43,630 nucleotides of DNA, from the NCBI GenBank assembly GCA_029298735.1, contig JANSLP010000274.1, positions 1 to 43,630 on the forward strand, in the 5' to 3' direction. The notes beneath the pieces are model-generated. The model did no database searches. It saw only the letters and a program-made list of their open reading frames with translations, and was not told where the DNA came from. The position numbers and the translations under genes were made by a program. Source of the stretch: Ophiostoma sp. CBS 140.51 (lineage: Eukaryota > Ascomycota > Sordariomycetes > Ophiostomatales > Ophiostomataceae). This document shows positions 31,613 through 43,265 of this stretch, one piece after another (the first letter of the stretch is position 1; each line of letters opens with the position of its first letter).

Positions 31613-34536
31613 ATGTCGTACGAAGACCAGTCGGAGGGCGTGGCAGCAGACTTCCGCGATGCTCTCAGCGAGCTGACTATGAACTCGCGGGTTGAGATCA
31701 CCACGTTGACCGTCATTGCCCGCGAGAACACCGAGTACGCGCACGGCATTTCCGAAGTGCTCCAGGAACACATTAAGAAGGTAAGTTGTTATCTACAGTA
31801 CCGGGTGGTCTGTTGTCGTATCGCTATCTGTTCTTGTTCTAACCGACTTCTTCAAATCAGGTTGCTCCTCAACGAAAACTGCCGGCCCTCTACCTCCTCG
31901 ACTCCATTGTCAAAAACGTTGGCACCCCCTATACAATATACTTTGGCCGCGGCCTCTACTCGACCTTCATGGACGCTTACGCCTCCGTTGATAACGGCAC
32001 ACGACGCAAGATGGACGAGATGCTCAAGACATGGAAGGAGCCAGTTCCCGGATCCGTGGACCCTCGTCCTGTGTTCAGCCCAGAGACCACCCGGCCGATC
32101 GAGAATGCTCTTATTAAGGCGAGAACATCGGCGCTGCAGGCCCAGCACGAGCACATGCGCAGCGAGCAACAACTGCTCGGCCGTGGCCGTCCGAACAGTG
32201 CAACTCCATACCGCGAGACGCCGACACTACCAGGACCCGGTGGCCGGCCAGGTTACCCTCCCCAAGGTCCGTATGGCCAGCAGCAACAACCGCCACAGCA
32301 GTCATATCCTTTCCACCCGGTAAGTGAATCCTTCTTTTGAATATTTTGAAGGTTGCAGTGTGTAGCTTCTCTTTCCGCTGTATTCCATTCTAACATCATC
32401 TACCCTACTAGCCACCAAATCAAACAACACAAACAACACCGCAGCCACCCGCATACGCAACAGCTGGTGGTCCGTTCCAGCCACCGGCACAGCAACCGCC
32501 TTTCCAGAACCCCTACGGCGCCCCGGCCGCAGCTTCAAGGACAAGTTTAGAGTCGTTGAATGAAGATGTCGAGCGGTTGATCCAGGCAACCAAGACAGAG
32601 TTTACAGAGAAGTCGTATGATGTCGGCGTGGCAGGGAGGTTAAAGGCACTTCTGGATCTGCAGACCATCCTGAAGAGCCAGAACCTCGAGCACGACAAGC
32701 TGGTCCTTGTAAGAAGTCAAATTGATGCCCTCGCCGTAAACTTGCCTGGCCATCTTAAGGCCCGCATCGGCCCTACGCCGACGCCCCCGGCAGCCACCTA
32801 CCCTCCTTTCCAGCCTCCGCAATCGGCGCCGGCAGGAGGAGCTCCCGCGCCTGCGCCGGGCGGCAACCCGCCGCTATCAGCCGCCGTTTTGGCTGCCCTG
32901 GCCGCTGCTCGGAATATGGCAGCCGCAGGCTCTACACCCCCGCCACAAGCTCCCGCGCCGCCCCCACCACAGCCTGCTGCCCCTGCCAGTGGTGTGTCGC
33001 TCGACACCCTTCTTGGAAAGGGTGCTCTCGCTGCACTTCTGGCGGCTCGTCAACAACAGCCGCCTCAACCGCAGCAACAGCAGCAGCAGCCTCCCCAGCC
33101 GCCACCGCAGACTCCATATGTACCCCCAAGCACACCGCAATTGGCCCAGCTGCTCCAAGGAGTGCTGGCCCAACAGCAAGGCGCCCCTGCTCCCGCTCCT
33201 GCTCCTGCTGCCGCACCCAACGCAGGCAACCCGTTGGCGTTGATGGATATGCTTCGGAAAGCAGGAATCCTCCAACAGCAGACGCCTCCCCAGGGTGCTC
33301 CTTTCCAAGCTCCGGCGCAGCCTCCACTGCCCCCGGCTGGATTGAATGTTCCGGGTCTGGCCAATATCATTGCGTCTATTCGGGGCCCAGCCTTTGCTGC
33401 TCCTCGTGACCCTCTGCGTGAGATTCAAAACGAAGTCTCGTTCCAGGCTTCATCCCTTAAGCAGTAAGTTCATTGTCGTCGTATGGAGACCCCTGCCGGA
33501 AGTAAATATTGAAAACTAACCACCTCCACCACTTTTTCGTAGATTCCGCCCTCATCTCCTTCCTTTGATGTACGAGAATCTTGGCCCTCCTTGTACACAG
33601 TGCGGCCGTCGTTTCCGGACAGACGATGCCGGACGTGCTGCCAAGACTGCCCACATGGACTGGCACTTCCGCGTCCACCAACGTATTGTTGAGGCCGAGA
33701 AGCGTGGACAGCACCGCAGTTGGTATGTCGACCAGGCCGACTGGATCTACTCACGCGAAACCATTGACTCCGACGGCGCGGACCATGGTGCCGATGCCAA
33801 TGGTGCAACCGGAAGCAACGGTGGCCGGGCGTCAGGCAGTGCTGCTGCCGGTGGTGCCGCCGGTGCCGCCGGTGCCAAGCTGCAATGGATTCCCGTCCCT
33901 ACAGGCAGTGCCAACACCAACCAAACCTGTCCAATCTGCCAAGAGAAGTTTGAAATGAAGTGGCTCGACGAGGCGCAGGAGTGGGTGTGGATCGATGCCG
34001 TTCGGATAGGCTCCCGCGTGTATCATGCTAGCTGCCACGCCGAGGCGACCCGAAGCGACAACAACCGCGATCACCCAGCCGCCGCTGCCCATTCTGCATT
34101 GCAGTCGGGCAACAACGGCCCGATCATCACAAAACCCATCCCGACTGGACCTGCAGCAGACCGGAACCGCCATCAACCGGTTCTCGGAAAGCGCAAGGCC
34201 GATGATGGCTTCCACGGCAACGGCAACGGCAACCACCGTGGGGGCAAGAACAATGCTCGTGGCGCTGCTGCGGGCGGCAACAAGCACAAGAAGAAGCGTG
34301 GCGGTATTGGTGGAGCTGGTGGAGGCGGCAATCCTCGTCGGCCACCTGACTTGGACCGTGTCGACCCCGATATTGGTGGTGGTGGCAATGGGGGCGCTGG
34401 GTCGGGAGAAGGTAACGGTGGAGGCGGTGGTGGACGTTTTGGCCGCAACGGCGGGAAACACCGCGGCGGTGCCCACAACAACGACAACAGCAACAGTGAA
34501 GAACCCAAAGTGGACCTCAACGCTCTGCCATACTAA
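31613..34536 (+). CDS. pcf11: Pcf11, pre-mRNA cleavage complex subunit
   Basis: Four exons, 31613-31780, 31861-32319, 32412-33463 and 33543-34536, give 890 residues with consistent phases (0, 0, 2). Introns are 80, 92 and 79 bases, all with donor GTAAGT. Residues 1-135 form the CTD-interaction domain (VAADFRDALSELTMNSRVEI, KLPALYLLDSIVKNVGTPY), which binds the phosphorylated C-terminal domain of RNA polymerase II. A Gln/Pro-rich linker follows, then a helical segment (SLNEDVERLIQATKTEFTEK, LLDLQTILKSQNLEHDKL), and a second Pro/Ala/Gln-rich stretch. Near the end are two zinc-binding units: CTQCGRRF...HMDWHFRVH and CPICQEKF...WIDAV...YHASCH, the pair that flanks the Clp1-binding segment in the family. 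The C-terminal tail is Gly/Asn/Arg-rich and ends in VDLNALPY. Pcf11 couples 3'-end cleavage to transcription termination. Confidence 0.96.
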
Positions 34537-35916
34537 GTCTTGCAGCAAGATGCGCTGTCCTTCCTTTTCATTTTTAATTATTTTTGTCGCGGGGTGGCCT
34601 TGTTGATTTTCTTTGTTTTTGTGCATCTTCAACTAGCCACGGACCATCATCTGCATTGCCCATGGTCCCGCCATTGGGCCGGTGTTATCTTTTTCTTTTT
34701 CTTTACACGCTTCTTTTCCGGGTTTGTTTTGATTTTGCTTCTACACGCACATATTTTTCACTTAATGTGCGATAACGTCTCTTACATAGACACCATGCAT
34801 ATATAGAATGAGAGGCATACAAATGAATAAAGAATAAACACAATGGCTATCTTTGCTTTTAACTGAAAATGACACACTACGTGACTAGTTAATGACGTAA
34901 TTTGACCTCGTTGACTATGTTGAAGTTAGTTAAACGCGGTGGTGAGGCTGAAAGTATACAAAGGCTATTCGCATCAGTCAAAAAGCCAACCAGTGTCTGG
35001 ATATCTCGACTCTATTTAAGGCTCTCACCGGTTCAACTCTACCGTATTTATCCTGCACTTTCTTCCCTTCCCCGCCCTTTTGCCGGTTTTCACTTCGAAG
35101 CTCTCGTCTGTAACAATGTAAAAACCCCACTTGTGCCTCCAGTGCCGACCCGCGAAATGCTTTGTTTCTCGGCCCGGTTCCTTCCTAAAAATAGGTTGCT
35201 ACAAGAGAAATCGCCTCTACCCAATTTGATGTCAATCAATAATAGCCTGCAAAGGTTATAACCTCCCCGTCCTACTTTACTCTTCTCCACAAGTTCTCGT
35301 CAGCGAGGAGCAACGCCGGAACAATGGTAGAGGGTGTATACATGGTGTGCTCACTTATTGACTCAAATTTTGAAGATGTTTAAGTATGATGGCATGAACG
35401 TTTATATAGATAAGAGTAGCAGAGAGAGAAAGAGGCATGATAGCATTTATACCGTATAGAATAAGAAAAGATGCATAACTAAATAGAGTATATATACCGT
35501 CCCAATATATCGTGTTTATGTCTGGCGTAAAAAGAAAAGCAACCCACAGAAAAATCAAACCCGCAAATACACCGATGGTTTGTTTGGACCCAGTCTAGAA
35601 AGAACAACAGTGAAAAAGAGAACGCAGTGAATAGCAAAGAAAAGCAAATAATATGATGTCTCAGTAGTCCGCATTTTCGCCATAAGTCGTTGTCGACAAC
35701 AAGAAAAAGAGTTTAAAGATATGAGGGATAATGAGCATAAAAAGGTATAAAGGGAGGCGGAATCCGAGTGAGATATCAGATAAAGTATGGGAAGTCGTTG
35801 GGTATTGAGCGTGTCGATCTTGGTGGCCGGGTATGAGAGAGTATGTGCGTGAGAGTATGAGAACGAGACGAGAGATATGAGAAACATTAGGAGTTAGGGG
35901 TGTTGGTCGTTATGAA
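34537..35916. other. Convergent intergenic region, pcf11 / RING ligase
   Basis: The 3' ends of pcf11 and the RING-H2 ligase face each other here. The sequence is AT-rich, particularly 34800-35560. Two AATAAA motifs occur at 34826-34838. No gene is supported; small open frames have no recognisable motif. Confidence 0.6.
34826..34838 (+). terminator. Tandem AATAAA poly(A) signals for pcf11
   Basis: AATAAA occurs at 34826-34831 and 34833-34838, about 290 bases after the pcf11 stop codon. The pair is a likely poly(A) signal region; use is not demonstrated. Confidence 0.55.
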
Positions 35917-37772
35917 TTAGTTGTTGCTCGAAGAGCTCGGCTCCTGAGCGCGTGTGCGGATGCGGAACTTATCGCGGAGACGCTTTGTGAGTCTCTCGCG
36001 GTTGGCCTCGTCACCATTGTCGGCAGTCGAAGCAGCACGAGCGGCTTCCGGCGAGGCAGTAGCGCTGCCCTCACCGCCGTTCTCGATCTGGTTCTCGACA
36101 CGGAAGCGACGAAGAGCCTCAATACGTTCCTCGACGGTAGCATGACGCAGACGGTGGAGGTCGAACAGGCGGGTTGCCCGGCGGCGGTTGCCAGTAGTAG
36201 TGGTATCGGCGGAAGACTCAGCAGCAGTGGCGGCAGTAGTGGCGGCAGCGGCAGCCTCGGCGTCCAGTGGAGGGGCCATCGGCGCCTCACCGTCAGCAGC
36301 AGCAGCATCAGCCTCGCCCTCGTTGGGACGGAGATCCAAACGACTATAAAAAGTATACGTTAGTATCACAGGTACAGAAAGGTAAGACCCGCCACAAAAC
36401 GTGGTGGTGGTCACAAACGAAACGGTTACACTTGGATATAAAGTGGAAAAGGAAGACAAAAAAATCACTTACCAGAGAGGGCACGTGCCGGACACGTTAA
36501 TCAGCCACGGGTCGACACAGTGGGGGTGGTACTTGTGGTTGCAAGGCAGGACACGGACATCTTCACCAACAGTGAAATTCTCTGTGCAGATGGAGCAGCC
36601 AAGGTGGTTGCCATCCTCCTCCTCGGTAGCGCCCTTGGAAGCAGTGGCGCCCGCAGCACCAGCAGCCGTGGTGCCTTCAGTAGATGAGCCAGCAGCAGCG
36701 TTCGCGCCAGGTGCAGATCCCTCGAGCACACCCGCGGTCTTGGGCTGTGTCACAGCATCCTCAGGAATCGTCGAGAGGTGGTGGGCCTGGACTTCGTTGG
36801 GGTTGCGTCCGTGTGTGGACTCAGCCGAGCTTTCAAGCTCGATGTTCGGGTCGGGCTTAGTGGGGGTGTCGTCACCAAACTTGACAATAGGCAGAGTCTC
36901 GAGGACGGCGCGGGCCAGACCCTTGGCACGACTCTGGCGTGGGCGTCCGCCGTAGCCACTGCGTGGGCCGTAGCGTTCGGGGTTGCGGTGAGCACGAACG
37001 GCACCGGTAGCAATGATAACAAGGAAAAGCAGAGTGATGAGACCCGTGATACTGTACAGGATGCTCATAGCAACTGCAGAGTTGCTGCCGCTACTGCCAC
37101 CACCACCGCTGTCAGAGGACGTGACATTGCCGCTAATAGCGGCCTGGGCCACACCGTCGCCGTTGTTGGTGATATTGAGAGTCTGAGCAGCCTCGCCCAT
37201 GTCAACCATGGTGAAAATCGTCTGGTAGGCCAGGTCCGAGCCGGTGAGGCCACAGCAGTTGCCGGTTTGGCTGTAAAGCAGAATTGCAGCGGGAAGGTTG
37301 TCCATGAGGGCGTTGAATATGCGGTTGGCGTCGATAAATGAGTTGGTCATGTTGTCACAGCTCAGGTAAGCGATCTGATTTGCTCCTGAGATGTTTGCGT
37401 AGTTGGTCTCTGTGGCCTCGATCAGGTCGCCCATGATAGCAACAGACTAGGAATGTTAGCATGGGACATGCCGCCTTCATTGAGCATAACAAGTCGATCG
37501 ATGATGTTTCCATCTTTTTGTGAAAAACTTACCCCTCGTGTCTCTTGAGACTGGTTAAGGCCCAGGACAGCGGTCAAAGGCACAACTGTGAATGTTATTG
37601 GCAAAATGTCGGCTTCGGGGTCAGATACCTGAAGGGACATGGCGGAGGACGCCTGCCACTCAGGCACGGTGTCCATGGAGTAGATGGTGGCATCGGACGA
37701 GCTGGCGGCGTTGACAGTCACAGCCGTGAGGGATGCCGATGCTGCGGTGAGCAGCCACTTCCAGGAAGCCAT
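35917..37772 (-). CDS. Membrane-anchored RING-H2 ubiquitin ligase
   Basis: Three minus-strand exons, 37772-37533, 37446-36473 and 36343-35917, give 546 residues. Intron 1 (37447-37532) has donor GTAAGT, branch GCTAAC and acceptor CCTAG; intron 2 (36344-36472) interrupts the last zinc-ligand codon and joins CPL to CRLDLRP. A signal peptide (MASWKWLLTAASASLTAVTV) is followed by a lumenal region with several N-glycosylation sites (NQS, NIS, NMT, NIT, NVT) and paired Cys, one transmembrane helix at about 205-230 (SILYSITGLITLLFLVIIA), a cytosolic linker, and a RING-H2 domain at 364-405 with the order C-C-C-H-H-C-C-C (CSICTENF, LPCNHKYHPHC, CPLC). This is the PA/TM/RING architecture of membrane E3 ligases, which ubiquitylate membrane proteins in the secretory pathway. 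The upstream ATG at 37793 would add seven residues but weaken the signal peptide. Confidence 0.92.
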
Positions 37773-37930
37773 TTTTGATGATGTGTCTCTCATGTTGGTT
37801 CGCAGTCGAGGCTGCTATGTGTGTGAGAGGGGAGTGAGAGTGTCCTCGCTAACGACTGTCGATGCCGTTGCTGGAAGAGAGTGGGAGAAAAGAGGAAGCT
37901 CTTGATCGTGTGCGTAGATGTTGGTGGATA

Positions 37931-38014
37931 TCGAGACTAGATGTTTGGCGTCGAGGTTGATGAGATGTCGAGCAGTCGACCGGTCGAGATGTCGAGATAT
38001 CGAACTATATCGAG
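37931..38014. repeat. Cluster of TCGAG sites upstream of the RING gene
   Basis: TCGAG occurs six times in 84 bases (starting at 37931, 37951, 37968, 37984, 37992 and 38010), with related TCGAC and TCGAA copies between. It lies 160-240 bases upstream of the minus-strand ATG at 37772, so it may be a promoter element array or part of the leader. Confidence 0.6.
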
Positions 38015-38810
38015 GTATGTTGTAAATGTTTGTGTTTGTAAAACGAAAAGGAAAGGAGGAGGCGGGATGAGATGTGGATGAGATGTTTGACGAGTTTATA
38101 AAGAATGAAAAGAGAAAACACAAATAAGGGAAGGATCGGGAGAAGCACGGCGATTTGAGAAAGATATGAAAAGAAAGAAAATGAAAAGAAGAGTGTGTGG
38201 AGAAACAGGCAGTCTAAGGGGGTAGGGCACGAGTTGGGTTGGAATCGCGGGTGGAATCAAAGTGCTGAAGATGGATAAGAGGGACAAATATGAGGTAATG
38301 AGAGAGACAGTCGACGAGGCGAAGGACAGGGGAAAGGGCAGATGAGCGCAGTTGAGGCGCCGGGTTTGTCACATAGCCTAGTGCCGATGGCAGAACATCG
38401 GCGGCCGGCGTTTTCTGGTACAGCTATCTTGTGGTTGTGTGGTTATGTGGTTTTGGTGGTTCTGTGGTTACCGGAGTTTCTTGGGTTTCTGTCTTTTGAT
38501 CGTCGTCGACAAAAGTATGCACAAAGCACTACACAGGACAGGGCGCCAAGTGTCAAAGAGGCCAGGCCCGGCCAGGGGTTGGGTTGCAGGTGTGAGTGGC
38601 AGCACGAGAAAAAAGACCGATCGTGGAGATGCAGACGCACGCTGCTGTTGGCAACGGGGTGCGAGAATATGTGGAATTACGTTGAAAGAGAGAGGAAGCC
38701 AGAAAAGAGGTCGAGCTTGACGATACTGGCGATATACGACGTAGGAAGGGGGGGGAAGGGTAAAGGCCGGGGACCCGATAAAGGAAAGAGCGGCAAGCAC
38801 GGCGGTTGTG

Positions 38811-38849
38811 GAGACACACACACAGAGAGAGAGAGAGAGAGAGTCTCTC
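38811..38849. repeat. AC/AG microsatellite
   Basis: A run of AC dinucleotides passes directly into a run of AG dinucleotides and ends in GTCTCTCC. It is a simple sequence repeat in gene-free DNA. Confidence 0.9.
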
Positions 38850-40061
38850 CTTCCCTTTCCTAACGCAACCCACCAACAAGGAAAGTACAATCGGCGCGCC
38901 TTCAATCGTGCGCTGGTCGCAACTGCCAAATCGTAGCGGGGAAACCAACACAGTCTTTCAGGGCAGGAACGGCCACGCCAACGTGCGGCCAAGAGCGAAC
39001 GGCTTCTCCGCCACCCCTTTGAGACATTTTTACAGATATGACAGCCAACCAACGCCCCACAAGTCGAGCCCAAGAGCCCAGCGCAATGTAAGAAGTAAAA
39101 GGAACAAAAAGAAAAGACGAGAGTCTGGGTTTGGGCGATCTGCGACACACATGAGCACCGGTCTGAGACGTTGAGCTGTTTTAGCGCATCTGCTTTGTTA
39201 AAACAGGCGACACAAGAGCCACAAACCCGCAACGCCGTTTTCGTTTTCTTTGGGAAGGACCCCAGATCCGCTTTTAATGTTAGAATAACCAATCACAGGC
39301 CTTTAATTGAGCGCCATGCTGCGCCCCGATAAGATTCCAAGCACCCTTCGCTAACAGAGTCGCTGAAGGCGTTCAGAAGTCCAGCTTTACAGCGGGATTA
39401 AAGCGTCTTATCGATAAGAAGCCCTGTAAACTTAAGTTAAACCGGTAGTGGGTTGCGGGAGTGGCCTAATTATTGGGCGGCACAGCGCCCGTCCCCCCGC
39501 TGAACACTGAGAGGATGGGGGGATTCCTCATAGCTCCAAAAGAGGCTGGCCGTGTGCTCAGGCTCGGTGACTGTACAACACAAAAAAGGTACGTCTCTTT
39601 TTTGTCTCTCCCCGTCCCATCCGTTTGGTTTCTACCACCTCCAGCACAACACCACCACACAGGCTGGGCGTCGATTTTGATTCCAGCCATTGCCTCTATG
39701 ATTCCACAGACCAAAACTACAGTGCCCCGGCCCTAGCCCAGCTTGGCCTGGTCGCCCCGGCACTTGGAACATCCGTTCTGCGACAAAAGTCAGGGCAACG
39801 AGATATTGGCAGAGAAAGTCCCGGACATTATTGTTTATTGTGTTCTCCGCCCTTGCAATTCGAGCTACTAGCCGTCATTCCGCCCGGTGATCGTTCGACT
39901 TGTCGAGATTTGGGATTTGAAAAAGCGTGTCGCGTGCGTTGAGTGAGCATCATGGGGCGAAAAGAGACTTCTCATGAGGCTCAGCAGCCTTGACTTTTTC
40001 TCCAAACAAGCTATTCCCGAGTCTGATTTGACATGTTTGTTGTATTTTTACGCGAATGAGG

Positions 40062-40079
40062 CTACTATGTACATAGTAG
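40062..40079. other. 18-bp perfect palindrome
   Basis: CTACTATGTACATAGTAG reads identically on both strands with no central spacer. Function is unknown; it lies in the long gap. Confidence 0.9.
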
Positions 40080-42437
40080 ATTGTTCAAACAGGTCCATGA
40101 TGCTTTTGAGGACTAGACAGCCCTAGATCATCCCGTCGTCAGTACGTGAGATACGCCATGAGAGTGCACTCTGCGGGCGTGTTCGAGCTTGTAGGTATTA
40201 AGATACGGACCCTGCCCCAGGGGCAAAAGCACTGCAGGGCATAGGGGCGCATCCGGGACCGGGGAAAATGCTTGGCAAAACAAACATGTTTGTGTGGACA
40301 AGCAGAGGTTGAGAGGCTGCATGGATTTGTATGTATCTGGAGTGTGGGCTTTGTGTTTTTGTATCATGGATCTAAAAAAGCAGCAAAACAGCGACTCTCG
40401 TCAAGAACAAGGACAGGGGACGTTGAGGGGAAACAGCAGGGGTCAAAAGAAGCAGATGAGAAGCACAAGGCGCCGCAGATACGACGTACAAAAACACAGT
40501 CGATAATGAGAGAGCATAGAATGTGAAGAAAAGAGAAAGAGAAACAGGGGCTTGTGACCAGAGAAGGCGTTGAAACAGACACTTTTCACCTCTCTCTCTA
40601 TCTCGGTCTTTGTCGTCATCGTCGTCACCCAGAGGAGCGCACTGGCCAGACAGGGGTGGCTTGAGACGACAAAAAGGAAGAAACCAGAGTTTACTCGGCA
40701 CGCCTCAAGTAGCTTGTATTTTTACATGCATTTTGTCGTTTTGCCGGGCTTCCGTGCTTGGCGGAGAATTTTGTGCTCTTCCTTTTTCTTTTCCCCCTTC
40801 ACAGCCTGGACGATCATCGGTAGAGGCAAAAAAAATAAAGGGCTTGAGGTACGGTACAGGCAGAGACAAAGGGGGTGTGGGCTTCATGATGTGCGCGGTT
40901 TCAGATGCTAAACTTCCGGAGACGACCACAACAGGACCCAGCCCCCAAATAGGGAAGAGAATTGGTGAGAAGACAGTGAAAGAGGGAAGCAGCAAGGTAG
41001 CACGCCGGACTCCGTAGAAAATAAGAAGAGACGAGATCTAGAAGAACATATTGAGATGGGTCGAAAAGACAAGGGGGTAAATGCTTGCCATTCGGGTGAT
41101 GGGAGTTCTAGACAGTGAGAAAATATGACGCTGTTAAGGCTCTCCCTTTGAGAGATCTTTCAAAAAGCAGTCATGTGGAGAGAGCGCACAATTAATTATG
41201 TGCCAAAATCTCACGAGAAACAACATGTTCCGCTTCTTCTACAGAAGCCATCGCAACACGGTAGTCAAGTCCAAAATATGGGGAGGTGGGGAACGGCAAG
41301 AAAGAGACTCCCAAAAGATGAAAATTAAGCCCAAAACCTGGTACAGTTCCCTGTTCTACGACTCTGCCGGTTGTGTGCCGTGTCTTCCTGCCGCTTTCTT
41401 TTTCCTTATTTTTTCTAGACGACAATATACAGAGCAGGACACCATTATTACCGCTTTGCGTGCATAAAACATTGTTGTTTGACATGCCCAATTTGGACGG
41501 CGATGAAGGTTGGATTCGCAGAAAAAGAGGGTCCTTTGTTCATCTCCTGCTTCCCCTCTCATCTTGGCCCTTTATCTTTTGTTGACTTTTAGCCCCCTTC
41601 CACCCTTGCCAGCCGATAGTTTTGTATTCTTCTTGACCAGGTTCTGGAAGCGTCGTGCATATCGCAATCCACAAGAATTCAATAATCTAGATGACTTTCC
41701 CCTTGCACCGGACAGGCCCGTCATTTGGGCTCGCAAAGTGTTTTTCATGGCCAGTAGACAACAACAGAAACTATGCCTCGATGCCCTAGTCGAGGCCGTA
41801 TCAATAGTTTCCATATTCCTATTCTCGTCCTGGGATTGCTTGCCACCGTCGACGATCGGACGTCTCGTCTCCTTCGTCTACGTGCCCTCATCGCCAGAAT
41901 AAGGTTCTATGCATCCGAAATAATGCGCCGCTGTCAGAGATCTCTTGATAGACGCACTTCATTTTCTTGTTCTAGCCCCAGCCTTGTCCTACTTGACTGC
42001 CTCTATACGTCGGCTTTCTGTCATCTATAACCTCGACGCGCGTCTCGGTGAAAAGATAGCTACGCATAGATGGTCAATGTTTACATGGCCTCTGTGTCTG
42101 ATTTTCCATGATAGTCCCTGATAAACACCCCTTTTCTTATTCTCCGACAGCCAGGCCCAGAACCTCGACAAGAGAGTGTTGATATTCCACGATTACATAC
42201 TCTTCATCTTTCATTTTCTCCATGATCGGCACAGATACGGAAACTTTCAACAGTGTGGGACAGAGGATGCCATGATTTGGGCATTCAGATGTTCCTTTTT
42301 TGTTTGTGTAAACAGCCCACTACTATCCCTCCGGTTTCTAGCACAAGAAATGGTATCGCAAAGAGTTGATATTCCGGCGATGAGACATCCTAGAGTAGAG
42401 CCTCAGATCGGCATCGCCGGATGACATCCTTTCCCCT

Positions 42438-43265
42438 CTAAATCTCCTCCATATCCTCCAGGTCGTCCAGAGGGCCAAACTCGTCGCCCACCTCCACGCG
42501 CTCCGGCCGCACAAAGACGCCCTTCTTTTGGACCGGCGCATCCGCCGTTGGCTCCGCACCCCAGTACCGCTTGCCGCCAATGCTGCCGTCATTCTTACCA
42601 CCCACAGGCTCGTCCAGCTCCACGCCCACCCACGTGCCCGCTGCGCCCTGCGCCGCCTGCTCACTGGCGCTCGGGTTGGCCACAATCGCCGCAGCGGCAG
42701 CCGCACCAATCTCGGGCACCTCGCCCACGTACTTGATAACACCACGGCGCGTGTCGTCGCTACCCACACGGCAGCGCTTGCCCACGGCGATGCCTCGTGA
42801 GTCGGCCTCGGCGGCAAACGCAGCGATGCGTGCGCGTGCGTTCTCAGGTGCGTTTGGGTCGAAGCGGCCGAGTTTCTGGGCCTTCTTCCAGGCGAGCACG
42901 CTGTCCGTCTTAGCTGCGTAGGCGTCGGCTGGCATCATGTACTTTTCGACAGCCGACGTGTCGGTGTAGTTGGGCCGCTGGCCCGGCGGGCGCGTGTCAA
43001 CGACGTGCAGCTCAGCGTAGGGACTCAGGGCGAACTGGGCGAGCTGCGTGGAGTCCTCGTCCGGCGCCGTGATGGGCGTCTTCTGAGCCGAGGACGAAGT
43101 GGCGCCCGGCACGGCGGCAGGTGCCAGGAACAGGTTCTGTGCCGATGGGGGCACACCCGTAATGTGCTCGAGCTTGGCCTTGAGCGTGGAGATGGTCCAG
43201 CTAGGCGTGATACGGCGCTCCGACGACGCCGTATCGGATATGACCAGCATTGGAACGTCGGCCAT
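42438..43265 (-). CDS. TBCB: Tubulin-folding cofactor B (CAP-Gly)
   Basis: Single minus-strand exon, 275 residues, beginning MADVPMLVISDTASSERRIT. Residues 5-92 form a ubiquitin-like domain (LKAKLEHITGVPPSAQNLFL, SPYAELHVVDTRPPGQRPNY). A linker with MMPADAYAAKTDSVLAWKKAQ and GRFDPNAPE is conserved in TBCB. The CAP-Gly domain begins near residue 157 (GIAVGKRCRVGSDDTRRGVI), includes the tubulin-binding GKNDG motif at 223-227 and GVFVRPERVEVGDE, and the protein ends in DMEEI, the EEI-type tail that recognises tubulin-like C-termini. With cofactor E it dissociates and folds alpha-tubulin in the cytosol (S. pombe Alp11, S. cerevisiae Alf1). An Ala-rich insert of about 20 residues (188-210) sits between GEVPEIG and TWVGVELDEP, which are adjacent or nearly so in most family members. 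Confidence 0.95.
   Translation of the reverse strand: MADVPMLVISDTASSERRITPSWTISTLKAKLEHITGVPPSAQNLFLAPAAVPGATSSSAQKTPITAPDEDSTQLAQFALSPYAELHVVDTRPPGQRPNYTDTSAVEKYMMPADAYAAKTDSVLAWKKAQKLGRFDPNAPENARARIAAFAAEADSRGIAVGKRCRVGSDDTRRGVIKYVGEVPEIGAAAAAAIVANPSASEQAAQGAAGTWVGVELDEPVGGKNDGSIGGKRYWGAEPTADAPVQKKGVFVRPERVEVGDEFGPLDDLEDMEEI

Larger units (their letters stand above)
37773..42437. other. Long gap between the RING ligase and TBCB
   Basis: Almost 4.7 kb, the longest gene-free stretch of the window. The first 250 bases are the upstream region of the minus-strand RING gene and hold a cluster of TCGAG sites. An AC/AG microsatellite lies at 38811-38849 and an 18-bp perfect palindrome at 40062-40079. 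Open frames on both strands are short and I could not splice any of them into a recognisable protein. I see no transposase, integrase or reverse-transcriptase motifs. Confidence 0.5.
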
